Shown one piece after another: positions 30,747 through 39,863 of a stretch of DNA of 64,000 nt. The stretch is taken from the NCBI GenBank assembly GCA_016702545.1, contig JADJDT010000002.1:455297-519296 (forward strand). The letters are read 5' to 3'. The notes below the pieces were generated by a model. That model saw only the letters and a list, made by a program, of their open reading frames with translations, was not told the DNA's origin and did not search any database. The number at the start of each line of letters is the position of its first letter. Positions within the stretch are counted from its first letter, which is position 1. This DNA comes from Pseudomonadota bacterium (GTDB lineage: Bacteria > Myxococcota_A > Polyangia > GCA-2747355). The position numbers and the translations under genes were made by a program.

Positions 30747-32383
30747 CTACTTCAAACCGAGCTGGTCGCGCAGCTCGCCGAGGGCGCGCCAGAGCTCGGC
30801 CTCGACGATCATGTAGTCCTTGGCCGCGAAGGTCGGGCCGGCAAGCAGCCGGCCGACCAGCTCCTCACCCCACATCACCTCGCCGACCTCGCCGCGACCG
30901 GTAAAGAGATCCTCGACCGCTTGGTCCTTGCGCTTGGCGATGGTGTCCAAGGCTTGGCGCGCGACCTCGAGCATGCGGGCTTGCTGTTGCAGGCGCATGT
31001 ACGCGTCCCGCACCTCCAGCGCCACGCGCGACTTGAGCGCCCACAAGCGGACGCGCAGGCGGTCGCGCTCGATCATAGCGTCCTTGAGCTTGTTGCGCCG
31101 CACGTCGACGGCCAGCGGCAGGTCGAGGCGCAACCCGCCCTCGATGTAGGGCATGCGGCCCTGGAAGACCTGCGCCCAGGCATTGCCGTAGAGACCGCTG
31201 ATGTCGGGGTGGGGCAGGTTGGTGACGAGATCGTGGCCGGGCCGTCCGCGCGTCGCCTCGCCGGTGAAGGAGGCGAGGCCGGCGTTGAGCACGAGGTCGA
31301 GCGCCGGGCGAGAGCGATTGCCCTCGGCCGCGACGATCAGCTCCTGCGCCCGTAGCTTGTCGGTCGCGGCGCGCAGCTCCGGGCGTCTGGCGTAGGCCCG
31401 GGCGATCAGGCTGTCGAGCGAGCGGGTCTCGGGCGCGGGCTCCGGGCGATCCGTGGGGATGACGCGCTGGTCGAGCGCCACCGAGGCGCGGCGTCCGCCG
31501 TCGGTGAGATAGATCAGCGCCAGAACCTGACGCTCCCCGCTGAGGATGTCGCGGACGGTATAGGCCATCACGTTCTTGAGGTGGGCATCGAGCTGCTCGT
31601 AGGCGCGCACGATCCCCTCGGCGTTGCGCGGGCGCGCGCTGCGTGCGCGCTCGACCTGCTTCTGGAAGTAATCGAGGCCCCGCGCTGGGTCTCGAGCAGG
31701 TTGTAGCGGATGTAGAGCTCCCAGTAGGCGCGCGTCAGCTCGAGCAGCACGTCATCGCCGACCCCGCGCCCAGCGCCGCGGGCGACCTCGCGCTCGAGCT
31801 CGGCGGCGCGCTGCGCGGCCATCACCGTCGGCACGCCCCAGCCGCGCAGCAGCGGCTGCGTCAGCTCGACGCCCAGGCGGTTGCGATACTGCGGGGAGAT
31901 GCTCTCGGCGTTGCGCGTGGTCCACAGCAGCTCGGACTTGGCCTTGACCCCGTAGAGGGTGCCGAGCGGCGCCAGCCCCTTGAGCCCCGCCTCGAAGCCC
32001 GGGCCGGTGTTGGTGAAGCGTCCGCGCGGGTCGTTGAAGGCGAAGGGCTCGCCGACGACCTCACGCTTGAGCAGGCCGCTGGCGCTGAGCGTCGGCACCC
32101 AGGCCCCACGCTCGTTGGCCAGCTTGCGCTCGCGGTCCGCCACGTCGAGCGTCGCCTCGCGCACCCGAGGGTTGTATTGCAGCGCGAGCTCGGCGCACTG
32201 CTTGAGCGAGAGCTTGAGCACCTGGGGCGGGGCGGGGGCGTCGCCTTCGCCCCCGGCAGCGTCGCCGGCAGTGTCGGCGGCCGCCCAGGGCGCGGCTCGG
32301 CCGAGGCTGGCGAAGAGGGCGCAGGCCAGTGCTCGCTTCGAGCGTGGGCGCGCCCTAGCGCGCAGGGCATGAGCGACGCCCAT
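30747..32383 (-). CDS. TolC-family outer-membrane efflux protein (one frameshift)
   Basis: An outer-membrane factor of about 545 residues. It has a signal-like N-terminus (RALACALFASLGRAAPWAAA), then the OEP-family start LKLSLKQCAELALQYNPRVREATLDV, and alternating coiled-coil and strand regions. A second repeat begins at SLDSLIARAYARRPELRAATDKL. The frames join at about 31681 (ETQRG to RGLDYFQKQVERA). No periplasmic adaptor or inner-membrane pump is adjacent. It may serve another exporter, or the PspA/ABC cluster 2.7 kb upstream on the opposite strand. Confidence 0.8.
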
Positions 32384-32559
32384 GGAGCGCGGACATACGA
32401 GGCGCAAGCCGGATAGGATGATGGGAAGGGGACCCACTTCGGTCTTGGATAGGGCGCAACGTTGCGTCGCGACTACGGCGTCCGCACCGCTTAGGGTTGA
32501 GCCAGGTTGGCGCCGAGCGATTGATCGATCCAACGGGCAGCCTTGGCCAATGGCTGAAT

Positions 32560-33141
32560 TCACCCATTCAGACTCATTGCGCCCACGACCGGCGCCACGT
32601 CGGTGCTCAGGTTGTGCTTCAAGGCCTGCAGCAGGGTAAGCGCCGGTGCCGCCGCAGGCTCGTTGGGATGGTCGCGAGTATGCTTCGCTGCCGCCAGGCG
32701 CTCACGACCGTAGTCCCAGAGGGTATTCCCCGCAACCCAAAGCGCCGCGACGCCTGCGACCGTGAGGCAAACGTTGACAACCCCCGTGACCATCGCGCTC
32801 AGGGTTGTTGGCGCGAAGACGAAGGCACCGGCGGCGATGCTGATTCCGATCGTCGCCGCGACGCCGAACCGTGCCCATCTCTGCACGGGGGATGTTGCCC
32901 GGTTCCTGAGCAGCTCCCCAGCGCGCGTGTGATAGCTCGAGACCAGCGACCTTTGCTGTTGCGGCTGGGTTCTAGTGCTGCTAGCAGAACCCGCGTTGGC
33001 ATTCCGAGATCCTCCAAACGCATGCGCTGCCGGGGCGCCCAAGCCCCCGCCTGTAGCCCAAACTGCGATGACGAGGCCGATCAGTGACAATCTACGCCGG
33101 TTGCTGCTCACGCGATGGGACACGTTACACCTCATCGTCAA
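32560..33141 (-). CDS. Unrecognised small exported membrane protein
   Basis: A 193-residue protein. The N-terminus is basic (SSNRRRLSL) followed by a signal ending APAAHA. A Ser/Gln-rich linker comes next, then a hydrophobic pair (FGVAATIGISIAAGAFVFA and MVTGVVNVCLTVAGVAALWVA), and a charged tail. No family is recognised. It resembles the next gene in plan (signal, helix, helix pair, tail) and lies 140 bases downstream of it on the same strand. Confidence 0.55.
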   Translation of the reverse strand: MTMRCNVSHRVSSNRRRLSLIGLVIAVWATGGGLGAPAAHAFGGSRNANAGSASSTRTQPQQQRSLVSSYHTRAGELLRNRATSPVQRWARFGVAATIGISIAAGAFVFAPTTLSAMVTGVVNVCLTVAGVAALWVAGNTLWDYGRERLAAAKHTRDHPNEPAAAPALTLLQALKHNLSTDVAPVVGAMSLNG

Positions 33142-33281
33142 TCCGTAATCTCACCTGGGCGCCAAGTGCGACCGCCCGTGGGATTCTGCACCGCCCGTGG
33201 GACCGCGACTGAAGCACTGCCTCGACACTTCGGACCTCCCCTTCATGCCCTTCATGGGCCGTTGCAGGGGATTGTCGGACT

Positions 33282-34040
33282 CTACGATCCACCGGTCGCT
33301 GCCGTGCTGCCAGTGGCCGCGGCCTGCGCGGGCTTGCCCAAGGCCCCACCTAGGCTCTTCAGCCCGCTCTGCACCAACGTGAGGCCCTTGTCACGCCAAA
33401 TTTGGAGGTACGGCATCGTGTGGGCCTTATGCGCCTTCAAGGCTACGAGATACGCCCGCCACCAGTCGGTCGGCCCACTGGGGGCGGTGGCGCCCGCTTC
33501 ACCAAAGGTTCTTGCCTTCTCGGCGACCCAGGCATCGTAGGCGGGCGGCACGAAAACGGCGCCGGCCACGAGGCTCCCGAGTATCAGGCAGGCCTTCGCG
33601 AGCGGCCAGACCGGTAGGACCTGAACGACGAGCATCCCGAGCGCCGCGCCCGCGACCCACTTGAGCACGAGAGGGGCGCCGGGCGTCGACAAGGGGGTCC
33701 GACTCGCGGTGGCCACGGGTCCCAGCAACCTATTTTTGTGGGCAAAGCGATCCAGCCGCGCTTGGTGACCGACCGCCCGCGCTCCAGCTTCGCCGACACG
33801 TTTCTTGGTGGACCGCGAACTGCGTGCCACCTCAGCGAGCCGGGTCTTGACGCGCTGCGAAGCGGCGGCCCACCGCTCCTGGAGTGCTGGGGCGTGGCGC
33901 GCCGTCTCAGCTGCTAGGAGACGCGCGCTCCGAGTGTTCGTGGGATCAGCTCCCTGTCCCTCGGCGCCGCGCGCCGCGGGAACCGCGACCAAGAACGCGC
34001 CGGCGACGAGGCTTGCGAGGGCTCTCTTCATCGACTGCAT
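33282..34040 (-). CDS. Unrecognised exported membrane protein
   Basis: 252 residues from ATG 34040 (MQSMKRALASLVAGAFLVAV), a clear signal peptide. A basic helical domain follows (ETARHAPALQERWAAASQRVKTRLAEVAR, about residues 38-70). A hydrophobic pair comes next (WVAGAALGMLVVQVLPVWPLAKACLILGSLVAGAVF). The tail is Gly/Ala-rich. Upstream in-frame codons to 34349 are rejected because they lack similarity and bias. Family unknown. Confidence 0.6.
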   Translation of the reverse strand: MQSMKRALASLVAGAFLVAVPAARGAEGQGADPTNTRSARLLAAETARHAPALQERWAAASQRVKTRLAEVARSSRSTKKRVGEAGARAVGHQARLDRFAHKNRLLGPVATASRTPLSTPGAPLVLKWVAGAALGMLVVQVLPVWPLAKACLILGSLVAGAVFVPPAYDAWVAEKARTFGEAGATAPSGPTDWWRAYLVALKAHKAHTMPYLQIWRDKGLTLVQSGLKSLGGALGKPAQAAATGSTAATGGS

Positions 34041-34364
34041 CGCCCTTGCCTCACTTCCCAGCGGCCTCGCTTCCCAGCGGCCCCGAGCGGCGCACCGGAC
34101 CCGGACTATGCCATACGGTGCGCCGGGCAACCAGCGCGTTGCACAACACGCCCGCCCGCCAGGAGAGCAAATGGCGTACCGCGCTGGCGCAAGCGGCCGG
34201 GGCTTCGGCCGCGGGGCCGAAGCGATGCGATCTCGCGGCCCGCGGTCAGCGAGGGCAGGGCGCGGCGGCGGCGGGCGCTGGCGGGTCGCCTGGCCAGTGC
34301 CGCCCGCCGCGCGGTGGGCTTTCTCCGATTTTCGGAGCTGGGGTGTCATGCACGGAGCCGCGGG
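34041..34364. other. Gene-free stretch
   Basis: No gene is supported here. It contains a 13-bp direct repeat (CTTCCCAGCGGCC, twice, around 34052-34082). The promoter for the minus-strand gene ending at 33282 should lie here, but I see no clear -35/-10 pair. Confidence 0.35.
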
Positions 34365-35516
34365 TCAGAGCGGCATCGCCGCGAGCCACGAGGAGGCTTG
34401 GCGTACTTCGACCCGGTCGGGGTAGGTCTTCTCGCGGCGCAGCTTGGCGACGAGCTGGACGGCGCGGGCCTCGGGCAGTTGGGCGGCGAAGTAGCGCAGC
34501 GGTGGGGAGACGCCCTCGTCGGACCACTTGGCCTCGATCAGCAGCCGGGCCTTCCCGTCCTGCTCGAGGACGAAGTCGACCTCGCGGCCGTCTTTGGTAC
34601 GCAGGTAGCGCAGGTGGAGATCCTCGCCCAGCGTGTCGACCCGCAGCTGGACCTCCTTGAGCAGCGCCGCGGCCACGAGGTTTTCGAAGCGGGCGCCCTC
34701 GTCGCCCTTCACGCGGGCGCAGTCGAAGAAGTAGTACTTCGGCGCCTTCAGCAGCGACCGCGCCACGTTGCGGTGGAAGGGTGGCACCTTGAAGATCACG
34801 TACATGTTCTCGAGCAAGAGCAACCAGCCCTTGACGGTCTTGTCGCTGCACCCCAGGTCGCGTGCCAGGGAGGCGTGCGAGATGGGGCTGCCCACGCGGC
34901 TGCGCAGCAGCTCGATCAGCGTCTCGACCTGGACGATATGCTGGACGTCGGCGAGCTCGATCAGATCCTGTCGCAGGATGATGTCGAGGTGGGTACGACG
35001 CCAGCGCTTGTAGAAGACCTCGGTGCCGTCGAGAAAGGGCTCCGGAAAGCCGCTGAGGCGCAGCAGCCGGTCGAGCGCGTCGGGCGTGGCGGCCGCTCCG
35101 CGCGCCTGATGCAGCTCCTTGAGGTCGAGGGGATGTAGGCGAAAGGGGAAGTACCGACCGGCGAGCGAGTCGCCGACCTTGCGGTAGGTCTCGAGCCGCG
35201 CGCTGCCTGTGACGATGATCGGCGGGTGCAGTCCCTCGGTATCGTGGAGGCCCTTGAGCCAGCCCTTCCAGCGCGGCATCTTGTGCAGCTCGTCGAGGAT
35301 CAGCAGCTTCTTGCCGCGATCCCACGAGCGGTCGATCAGCGTCGTGCGGTGCTCGGCGTCGTCGTAGCTCACGTACTCGTGGTCCGGCTCGACCATCTTG
35401 GCGAGCGTGGTCTTGCCCGACTGGCGAGGCCCCGAGAGCAGGATGATCTTGCGCGGTAGGTCTTTGCGAAGGTGGGGCGCGAGCGTGCGTTCCATCTTGT
35501 CCAAAATGCCGTTCAC
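34365..35516 (-). CDS. AAA ATPase with DUF4143 domain
   Basis: A 383-residue ATPase of the AAA_14/DUF4143 family. Walker A is SGPRQSGKTTLAKM (about 29), Walker B KLLILDELHKM (about 70) and sensor IIVTGSARLETYRKVG (about 99). The C-terminal DUF4143 region contains GREVDFVLE and LLIEAKWSDE, a nuclease-like fold that is usually inactive. The start is GTG 35514-35516. The biological role of this widespread family is not established. It lies alone, with a perfect palindrome just upstream of its start. Confidence 0.9.
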   Translation of the reverse strand: MNGILDKMERTLAPHLRKDLPRKIILLSGPRQSGKTTLAKMVEPDHEYVSYDDAEHRTTLIDRSWDRGKKLLILDELHKMPRWKGWLKGLHDTEGLHPPIIVTGSARLETYRKVGDSLAGRYFPFRLHPLDLKELHQARGAAATPDALDRLLRLSGFPEPFLDGTEVFYKRWRRTHLDIILRQDLIELADVQHIVQVETLIELLRSRVGSPISHASLARDLGCSDKTVKGWLLLLENMYVIFKVPPFHRNVARSLLKAPKYYFFDCARVKGDEGARFENLVAAALLKEVQLRVDTLGEDLHLRYLRTKDGREVDFVLEQDGKARLLIEAKWSDEGVSPPLRYFAAQLPEARAVQLVAKLRREKTYPDRVEVRQASSWLAAMPL

Positions 35517-35530
35517 TCCGAAAAAGTCAA

Positions 35531-35560
35531 GACCAATTCGGATTGGCGGTCGAATTGGTC
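35531..35560. promoter_or_regulatory. Perfect 10-bp inverted repeat upstream of DUF4143 ATPase
   Basis: GACCAATTCG (35531-35540) and CGAATTGGTC (35551-35560) are exact inverted copies separated by 10 bases. They start 15 bases upstream of the GTG codon of the minus-strand ATPase. The site is AT-richer than the surroundings. An operator is the simplest reading. A terminator is less likely because no T-run follows in either direction. Confidence 0.45.
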
Positions 35561-35634
35561 GAGGTCATCGAAGCGTCGATCAGCACGTTGGGGGATGCGG
35601 ATGACGGAGAGGTCGGCCCGGGGCGGGCCATCCC

Positions 35635-36441
35635 TCAGCTCCGGTAGCGCAGCAGGTAGGTGACCTCGCGCGCGGGGCCGCCGCGCTTGCTGACCTGGAG
35701 GATCAGCTCGCCGCTGTCGCTGCCGCTGCAGGGGGCGAAGGTCGGCATGTCGATTGTCACGGTCTTCGATTGGCCGTTGGCGACGGTGATGTTGGCGGCC
35801 CGGTAGTCCTGCGCGCGGTCGGCGCAGACGAAGCGCGCCTGCAGCTCGAGCTCGGCGCCGGGTGGGGCGTTGACCACCTGCACGGTGATCTGCGGGTCGA
35901 TGTAACAGACGCCGTCCTCGACCGGGATGCGGTAGGTGTCGGGCGCCCCGTCGGCGCGCGTCGTCGGCGCGTCGGTGTGGCGGCGTGTGTCGGCGAGGAT
36001 GCGGCCGTTGACGCTGCCGCCGCTGCTGTCGCAGTCGTCGATCGCCGCGAGCTGGCGCTCCGCCAGGTCGTCCTGGGTCTCGCAGCCGTTGCTCAGCTCG
36101 CCGTCGATATCGTAGGAGGTGCCGCGGCAGACCAGCTCGCAGCGGCCGCCCTCGCAGGCGCGCATCGTCGTCGCGTCGTCGGGCCCCGGGCAGCGGTAGG
36201 CGCACTGGCCGCAGCTATCAACCGTGTCGGTGCGGCAGATGTTGACGTCCGGGGGATAGGGGGCCGGGGTGGCGGGCACGCCGGCGTCGGGCGCGGGGCT
36301 CGGGGTTCGATCGGCGGGATCGGCCGGTCCGGGCTCGCAGCCGGTCAACGCCAGGCCGGTGACCAGCGCAAGCGCGAGCCACCGGCCGAAAAGCTGGCTC
36401 GCAAGGTCCAAGGTGGTCGCGGATCGTCGCATGGTCCTCAT
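35635..36441 (-). CDS. Cys-rich lipoprotein of unknown function
   Basis: About 268 residues from MRTMRRS (36441), or 265 from the internal ATG (36432). A clear lipobox (ALVTGLALTGC) is followed by a Pro/Ala-rich linker. A Cys-rich segment (CRTDTVDSCGQCAYRCPG, then CEGGRCELVCRG) may be a small disulfide-rich fold. The remaining 130 residues look beta-rich with a final CSGSDSGELILQV. Similar Cys-rich modules occur in many myxobacterial surface lipoproteins. No specific function is assigned. Confidence 0.75.
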   Translation of the reverse strand: MRTMRRSATTLDLASQLFGRWLALALVTGLALTGCEPGPADPADRTPSPAPDAGVPATPAPYPPDVNICRTDTVDSCGQCAYRCPGPDDATTMRACEGGRCELVCRGTSYDIDGELSNGCETQDDLAERQLAAIDDCDSSGGSVNGRILADTRRHTDAPTTRADGAPDTYRIPVEDGVCYIDPQITVQVVNAPPGAELELQARFVCADRAQDYRAANITVANGQSKTVTIDMPTFAPCSGSDSGELILQVSKRGGPAREVTYLLRYRS

Positions 36442-36664
36442 CGGGCGCCGGGCCTCGGCGCAGGCCCAAGGGCCGTGGCCACAGCCGGGCAATGCAATCA
36501 ACGGGCCGACGCGACCGAGCCCGAATATCCGTCGGATTTCAGGGGCGCAGGCCCCTGATACCCTGGCTGCTACGCTGGCCGCGGCCTGGTCGCTGTGGCT
36601 GGCGGTGGAACCACTCGCCAAGCCGATCCTTGCCCATTCGAGGGCGTTGCATTACTTTGCAGTC

Positions 36665-36934
36665 ATGGCTCAACTCACCGTTCGCGTCTCCGACAAGCTG
36701 GACCGGGCGCTGCGGACCGCCGCACGTCGCATGCAGCGCAAGCAGTCCGAAGTGGTCCGCATGGCCTTGCAGCACTTTCTCGGCGCCGCTGGTGGGCCTG
36801 AGCAGCGCCTTGAGCGCGTGCGCGGGCTGCTCGGCTCGTTGGAGTCGGGCGTCGCCGATCTTGCCGACCGGCACCGGGACTATGTGCTGGAATCGCTCCG
36901 CGGCGGTGATGACGACAAGCCAAGCACTCGATGA
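36665..36934 (+). CDS. vapB: VapB-type ribbon-helix-helix antitoxin
   Basis: An 89-residue protein beginning MAQLTVRVSDKLDRALRTAA, then RKQSEVVRMALQHFL, a textbook ribbon-helix-helix. The acidic C-terminal part (DLADRHRDYVLESL) would bind the toxin. The stop overlaps the PIN toxin ATG as ATGA. This is the third VapBC pair in the window and is on the plus strand. Confidence 0.85.
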   Translation: MAQLTVRVSDKLDRALRTAARRMQRKQSEVVRMALQHFLGAAGGPEQRLERVRGLLGSLESGVADLADRHRDYVLESLRGGDDDKPSTR

Positions 36935-37350
36935 CGACCGCCAACATGCTCCTCGATACAGGGGCCCTGATCTCGCTACTCGATCGTAGCCAGCGCGAGC
37001 ATGAACGTTTCGTTGCGTGCTTCGAAGCATGGTCCGGCGCCGTCGTCACAACCGAGGCGGTCCTGACCGAGGCGACCCACCTACTGAGCCGTGTGCCGGG
37101 CGGGGCCGTGGCCTGCCTCGATTTCGTACTCGCTGGCGGCGCTGCGGTCGTTCCCGCGAGCCAAGGGTCGCTGGCGCGCTGCCGCGAGCTCATCGCGCGT
37201 TATGCCGATCTGCCGATGGACTTCGCTGACGCCACGCTCGTCGTCTTGGCCGAAGAGATCGGCAGCTACAGCGTCTGCACCACGGACCGGCGCGACTTCA
37301 CCGTCTACCGCGCGGCGGGCCGTCAACGTTTCCGCATCGTGCCGGAGTAG
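36931..37350 (+). CDS. vapC: PIN-domain toxin VapC
   Basis: Intact 139-residue PIN-domain ribonuclease. Conserved acidic residues lie in LLDTGALISLLD, TTEAVLTEATHLL, DFADATLVVLAEE and TTDRRDFTVYR. It is translationally coupled to the antitoxin (ATGA). Its relation to the two other PIN proteins in the window is distant. Confidence 0.87.
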   Translation: MTTANMLLDTGALISLLDRSQREHERFVACFEAWSGAVVTTEAVLTEATHLLSRVPGGAVACLDFVLAGGAAVVPASQGSLARCRELIARYADLPMDFADATLVVLAEEIGSYSVCTTDRRDFTVYRAAGRQRFRIVPE

Positions 37351-37425
37351 CGCGTGGCCCGCGACGACATGGCCCGCGACGACGGGTGTCTCCGCGGCCT
37401 CACTGAGTGCTATAGAACCCTCGGC

Positions 37426-38802
37426 GTGACCATCCCAAGCCAGACTCGGTGCGAGCGAAACGTGGCGGGGGCCCTGCTCGGCGTGACCCTAGCCTACCTC
37501 AACACGACGGTAGCCTGGGCTGCGCCGCCCCTGACGCTCGACCAGGCGGTGGAGCAGGCCCTGGCGCGGGCGCCGGAGCTGCGCGCCGCGACGCTGGCAC
37601 GCGCGGAGGCCGAGGCCCGCTTGGCGCAAACGCAGACCGCCGCCTGGCCGCGGGCGATGGCGGAGGCCAGCTACACGCCGCACTGGCCGATCAACGCGAT
37701 CCGGTTGCCCCAGACCCCCGGTGGCCCTACCCTCACGCCCCGCCCCGTCGATGATGTGCACCGCTATCAACTCAGCCTGAGCGTCACCGAGCGCCTGGTC
37801 GATCTGAGCCGCGGAGGCCGCGAGGCGGCGGCGCGCGAGGGCGTGCGGCAGAGCGAGGCGGCCGGGGAGCTGGCCGCGGCGCGGCTGGCCTACGGCGTGC
37901 GGGTGGCCTTCTGCGGCACGCTCTTCGCGCGCGAGGTGGCTCGCATCGCCGGCGACGCGCTGACACAGGCGCGGCGCGAGGCGCAGCGGGCCGAGCTGCG
38001 GCTGACGGCTGGGGCAGGTACGCAGGTGGGTTTGGCGCAGGCACGGGGGCGCGTGGCGGAGCTCGAGGCCGAGCTGCGGCGCGCCGAGGTGCAACAGCTG
38101 CGGCAGCGCCGCGTCTTGGCCAACCTGCTCGGCGTGACAACGCTGCCGCCGCTGTCGGGCCGGCTCGAGCTGCTGGCGGGCGCGGAGCCAGCAGGCGGGG
38201 CGGGCCCGGCAAGCCCAGCGCTTTCTCCCGAGGGCACGCCTGCGGTGCGCCAGCTACGCGCCGCGCAGCGTTCGGCGGTGCACGCGGCGCGCAGCCAGGC
38301 GCGGACCTTCGTGCCGATCCTCAGCCTGGCAGCGAGCGCCGGGCTGCGCTATCCGCGGGCGCTGGCGCTCGAGTTCGGGCCGGTGCTCGAGGGCGCGGCG
38401 GTGCTGAGCTGGGAAGCCTTCGACAGCGGGCTGCGGCGGGCGCGCGTGCGCGAGGGCGAGGCGCAGGCGCTGCGCTTCGGCGCGCAGGCGGAGGCCACGG
38501 CGCGTGAGCTCGAGCGCGAGCTGATCGAGGTCGAGGCGCGCGCGGCGAGCGCGGCGGCAGATCTGGTCTCGGCGCGCGAGACGCTGCGGCAGAACGAGCT
38601 CTACCTGCGCGTGGCGCGGGCGGCGGTCGAGGCCGGCACCGGCACCGAGCTCGATGTGCACCAGGCGCAGCTCGCGCTCGATCGCACGCGGATCGCGATT
38701 CAGCGCGCGCTGCTCGAGGCGGCCCTGGCCGAGGCGCAGCGCCTGTTGGTCTGGGGCCGGACCCGGCCGCCTGTCGCGGACGAGGCGGGAGGCGAGCGAT
38801 GA
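37426..38802 (+). CDS. TolC-family outer-membrane factor
   Basis: 458 residues from GTG 37426. A signal peptide (GALLGVTLAYLNTTVAWA) is followed by LTLDQAVEQALARAPELRAATL, the OEP-domain start. Two Ala/Arg-rich coiled-coil halves follow. An in-frame earlier start at 37354 is less likely because it lies right after the VapC stop and adds residues before the signal. It is the first gene of a TolC-HlyD-ABC ATPase operon and overlaps the next ATG (ATGA). Confidence 0.85.
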   Translation: MTIPSQTRCERNVAGALLGVTLAYLNTTVAWAAPPLTLDQAVEQALARAPELRAATLARAEAEARLAQTQTAAWPRAMAEASYTPHWPINAIRLPQTPGGPTLTPRPVDDVHRYQLSLSVTERLVDLSRGGREAAAREGVRQSEAAGELAAARLAYGVRVAFCGTLFAREVARIAGDALTQARREAQRAELRLTAGAGTQVGLAQARGRVAELEAELRRAEVQQLRQRRVLANLLGVTTLPPLSGRLELLAGAEPAGGAGPASPALSPEGTPAVRQLRAAQRSAVHAARSQARTFVPILSLAASAGLRYPRALALEFGPVLEGAAVLSWEAFDSGLRRARVREGEAQALRFGAQAEATARELERELIEVEARAASAAADLVSARETLRQNELYLRVARAAVEAGTGTELDVHQAQLALDRTRIAIQRALLEAALAEAQRLLVWGRTRPPVADEAGGER

Positions 38803-39863
38803 AGCGGGTGATCGTGCTCTTTGCGCTGCTCGTGCTCGGGCTGAGCGCGGGCTTCGCCATCAAGCGACGGGCCCAGCGGCGCGCGGCGCTGGCGCCGGTG
38901 GGCAGCAGCGCGGTGATCGAGGGCACCGAGGCCGACGTGGTCGCGCGCATCAGCGCGCGCATCGTCGCGATCAGCGTTGACGAGGGCGCGCGGGTGCGTG
39001 CCGGGCAGCTGCTGGTACAGCTCGATTGCCGCGAGCAGCAGGCCAGCTTGCAGGCCGCTCAGGCGCAGCTCGCGGCGGCGGACGGCCAGGCCGCCGCGGC
39101 GCAGGCCGAGGTCGTGGGCGCGCTGGCGGCCTCCCAGGCCGCGCGGGCGACAGCCAGCGCCAGCGGCGCGCAATCGCGGGCGGTCAGCGCGAGCCGCGCC
39201 GAGAGCACGCGCCAGGCCGCGCGCATCGGCGCCCTGCAAGGCGAGGGCGGGGCGACCGCGATGGAGCTCGATCGCGTCAGCACGCGCGTCAGCGAACTCG
39301 ACGCGCAGCTCGCCGCGTTGCAGGCGCAGCAGCAGGCAGCCCGCGGTCAGGCCGCGGCCGCGGCGGCGCGGGCGCAGGCGGTGCGCAAGCAGGCCGAGGC
39401 GGCGCTGGCCGCGGTCGGCGCGGCGCGCGCCAACGTGCAGCGCGCCCAGACGCTGGTCGAGGAGTGCGAGCTGCGCGCGCCGATCGACGGGCTGGTGCAG
39501 ACGCGCGCCTTCGAGCCGGGGGAGCTGGCGCTGCCCGGCAGCCGCATCTTGACGCTGGTGCGCCTCGATCCGGTCGAGGCGGTGTTCTTCGTGCCCAACC
39601 GCGAGCTGGCGGCGGCCGCGGCGGGCAAGCGCGTGACGGTGCGCGCCGATGCCTATCCGGGGCAGGTCTTCGCCGGCACGATTCGCCGCGTCGCGGCACA
39701 AGCAGAGTTCACGCCGCGTAACGTGCAGACCCGCGAGGATCGCGATCGACTGGTCTATGCGGTCACGGCCGAGCTGCCGAACGCGAGCGAGCGGCTGCGC
39801 CCAGGGATGCCGGTCGAGGTGACGATCGACGGCAGCGAGGGCGGCGCCGAGCGCTCGCGGTGA
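38799..39863 (+). CDS. HlyD/YbhG-family periplasmic adaptor protein
   Basis: 354 residues. An N-terminal TM anchor (VIVLFALLVLGLSAGFAI) is followed by a lipoyl half-motif (ARISARIVAISVDEGARVRAGQLLVQLD). A long Ala/Gln-rich coiled-coil hairpin spans about residues 70-215. The second lipoyl half is ELRAPIDGLVQTRAFEPGEL, and a beta-barrel ends in RLRPGMPVEVTID. It would bridge the outer-membrane factor upstream and the ABC exporter whose ATPase is encoded next. Confidence 0.9.
   Translation: MKRVIVLFALLVLGLSAGFAIKRRAQRRAALAPVGSSAVIEGTEADVVARISARIVAISVDEGARVRAGQLLVQLDCREQQASLQAAQAQLAAADGQAAAAQAEVVGALAASQAARATASASGAQSRAVSASRAESTRQAARIGALQGEGGATAMELDRVSTRVSELDAQLAALQAQQQAARGQAAAAAARAQAVRKQAEAALAAVGAARANVQRAQTLVEECELRAPIDGLVQTRAFEPGELALPGSRILTLVRLDPVEAVFFVPNRELAAAAAGKRVTVRADAYPGQVFAGTIRRVAAQAEFTPRNVQTREDRDRLVYAVTAELPNASERLRPGMPVEVTIDGSEGGAERSR

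Noticed and set aside
34246..35325. Alternative minus-strand frame of 359 codons over the DUF4143 gene
   Set aside because: Overlaps the true frame, which has Walker motifs; the alternative is Arg/Pro-rich with no motif.
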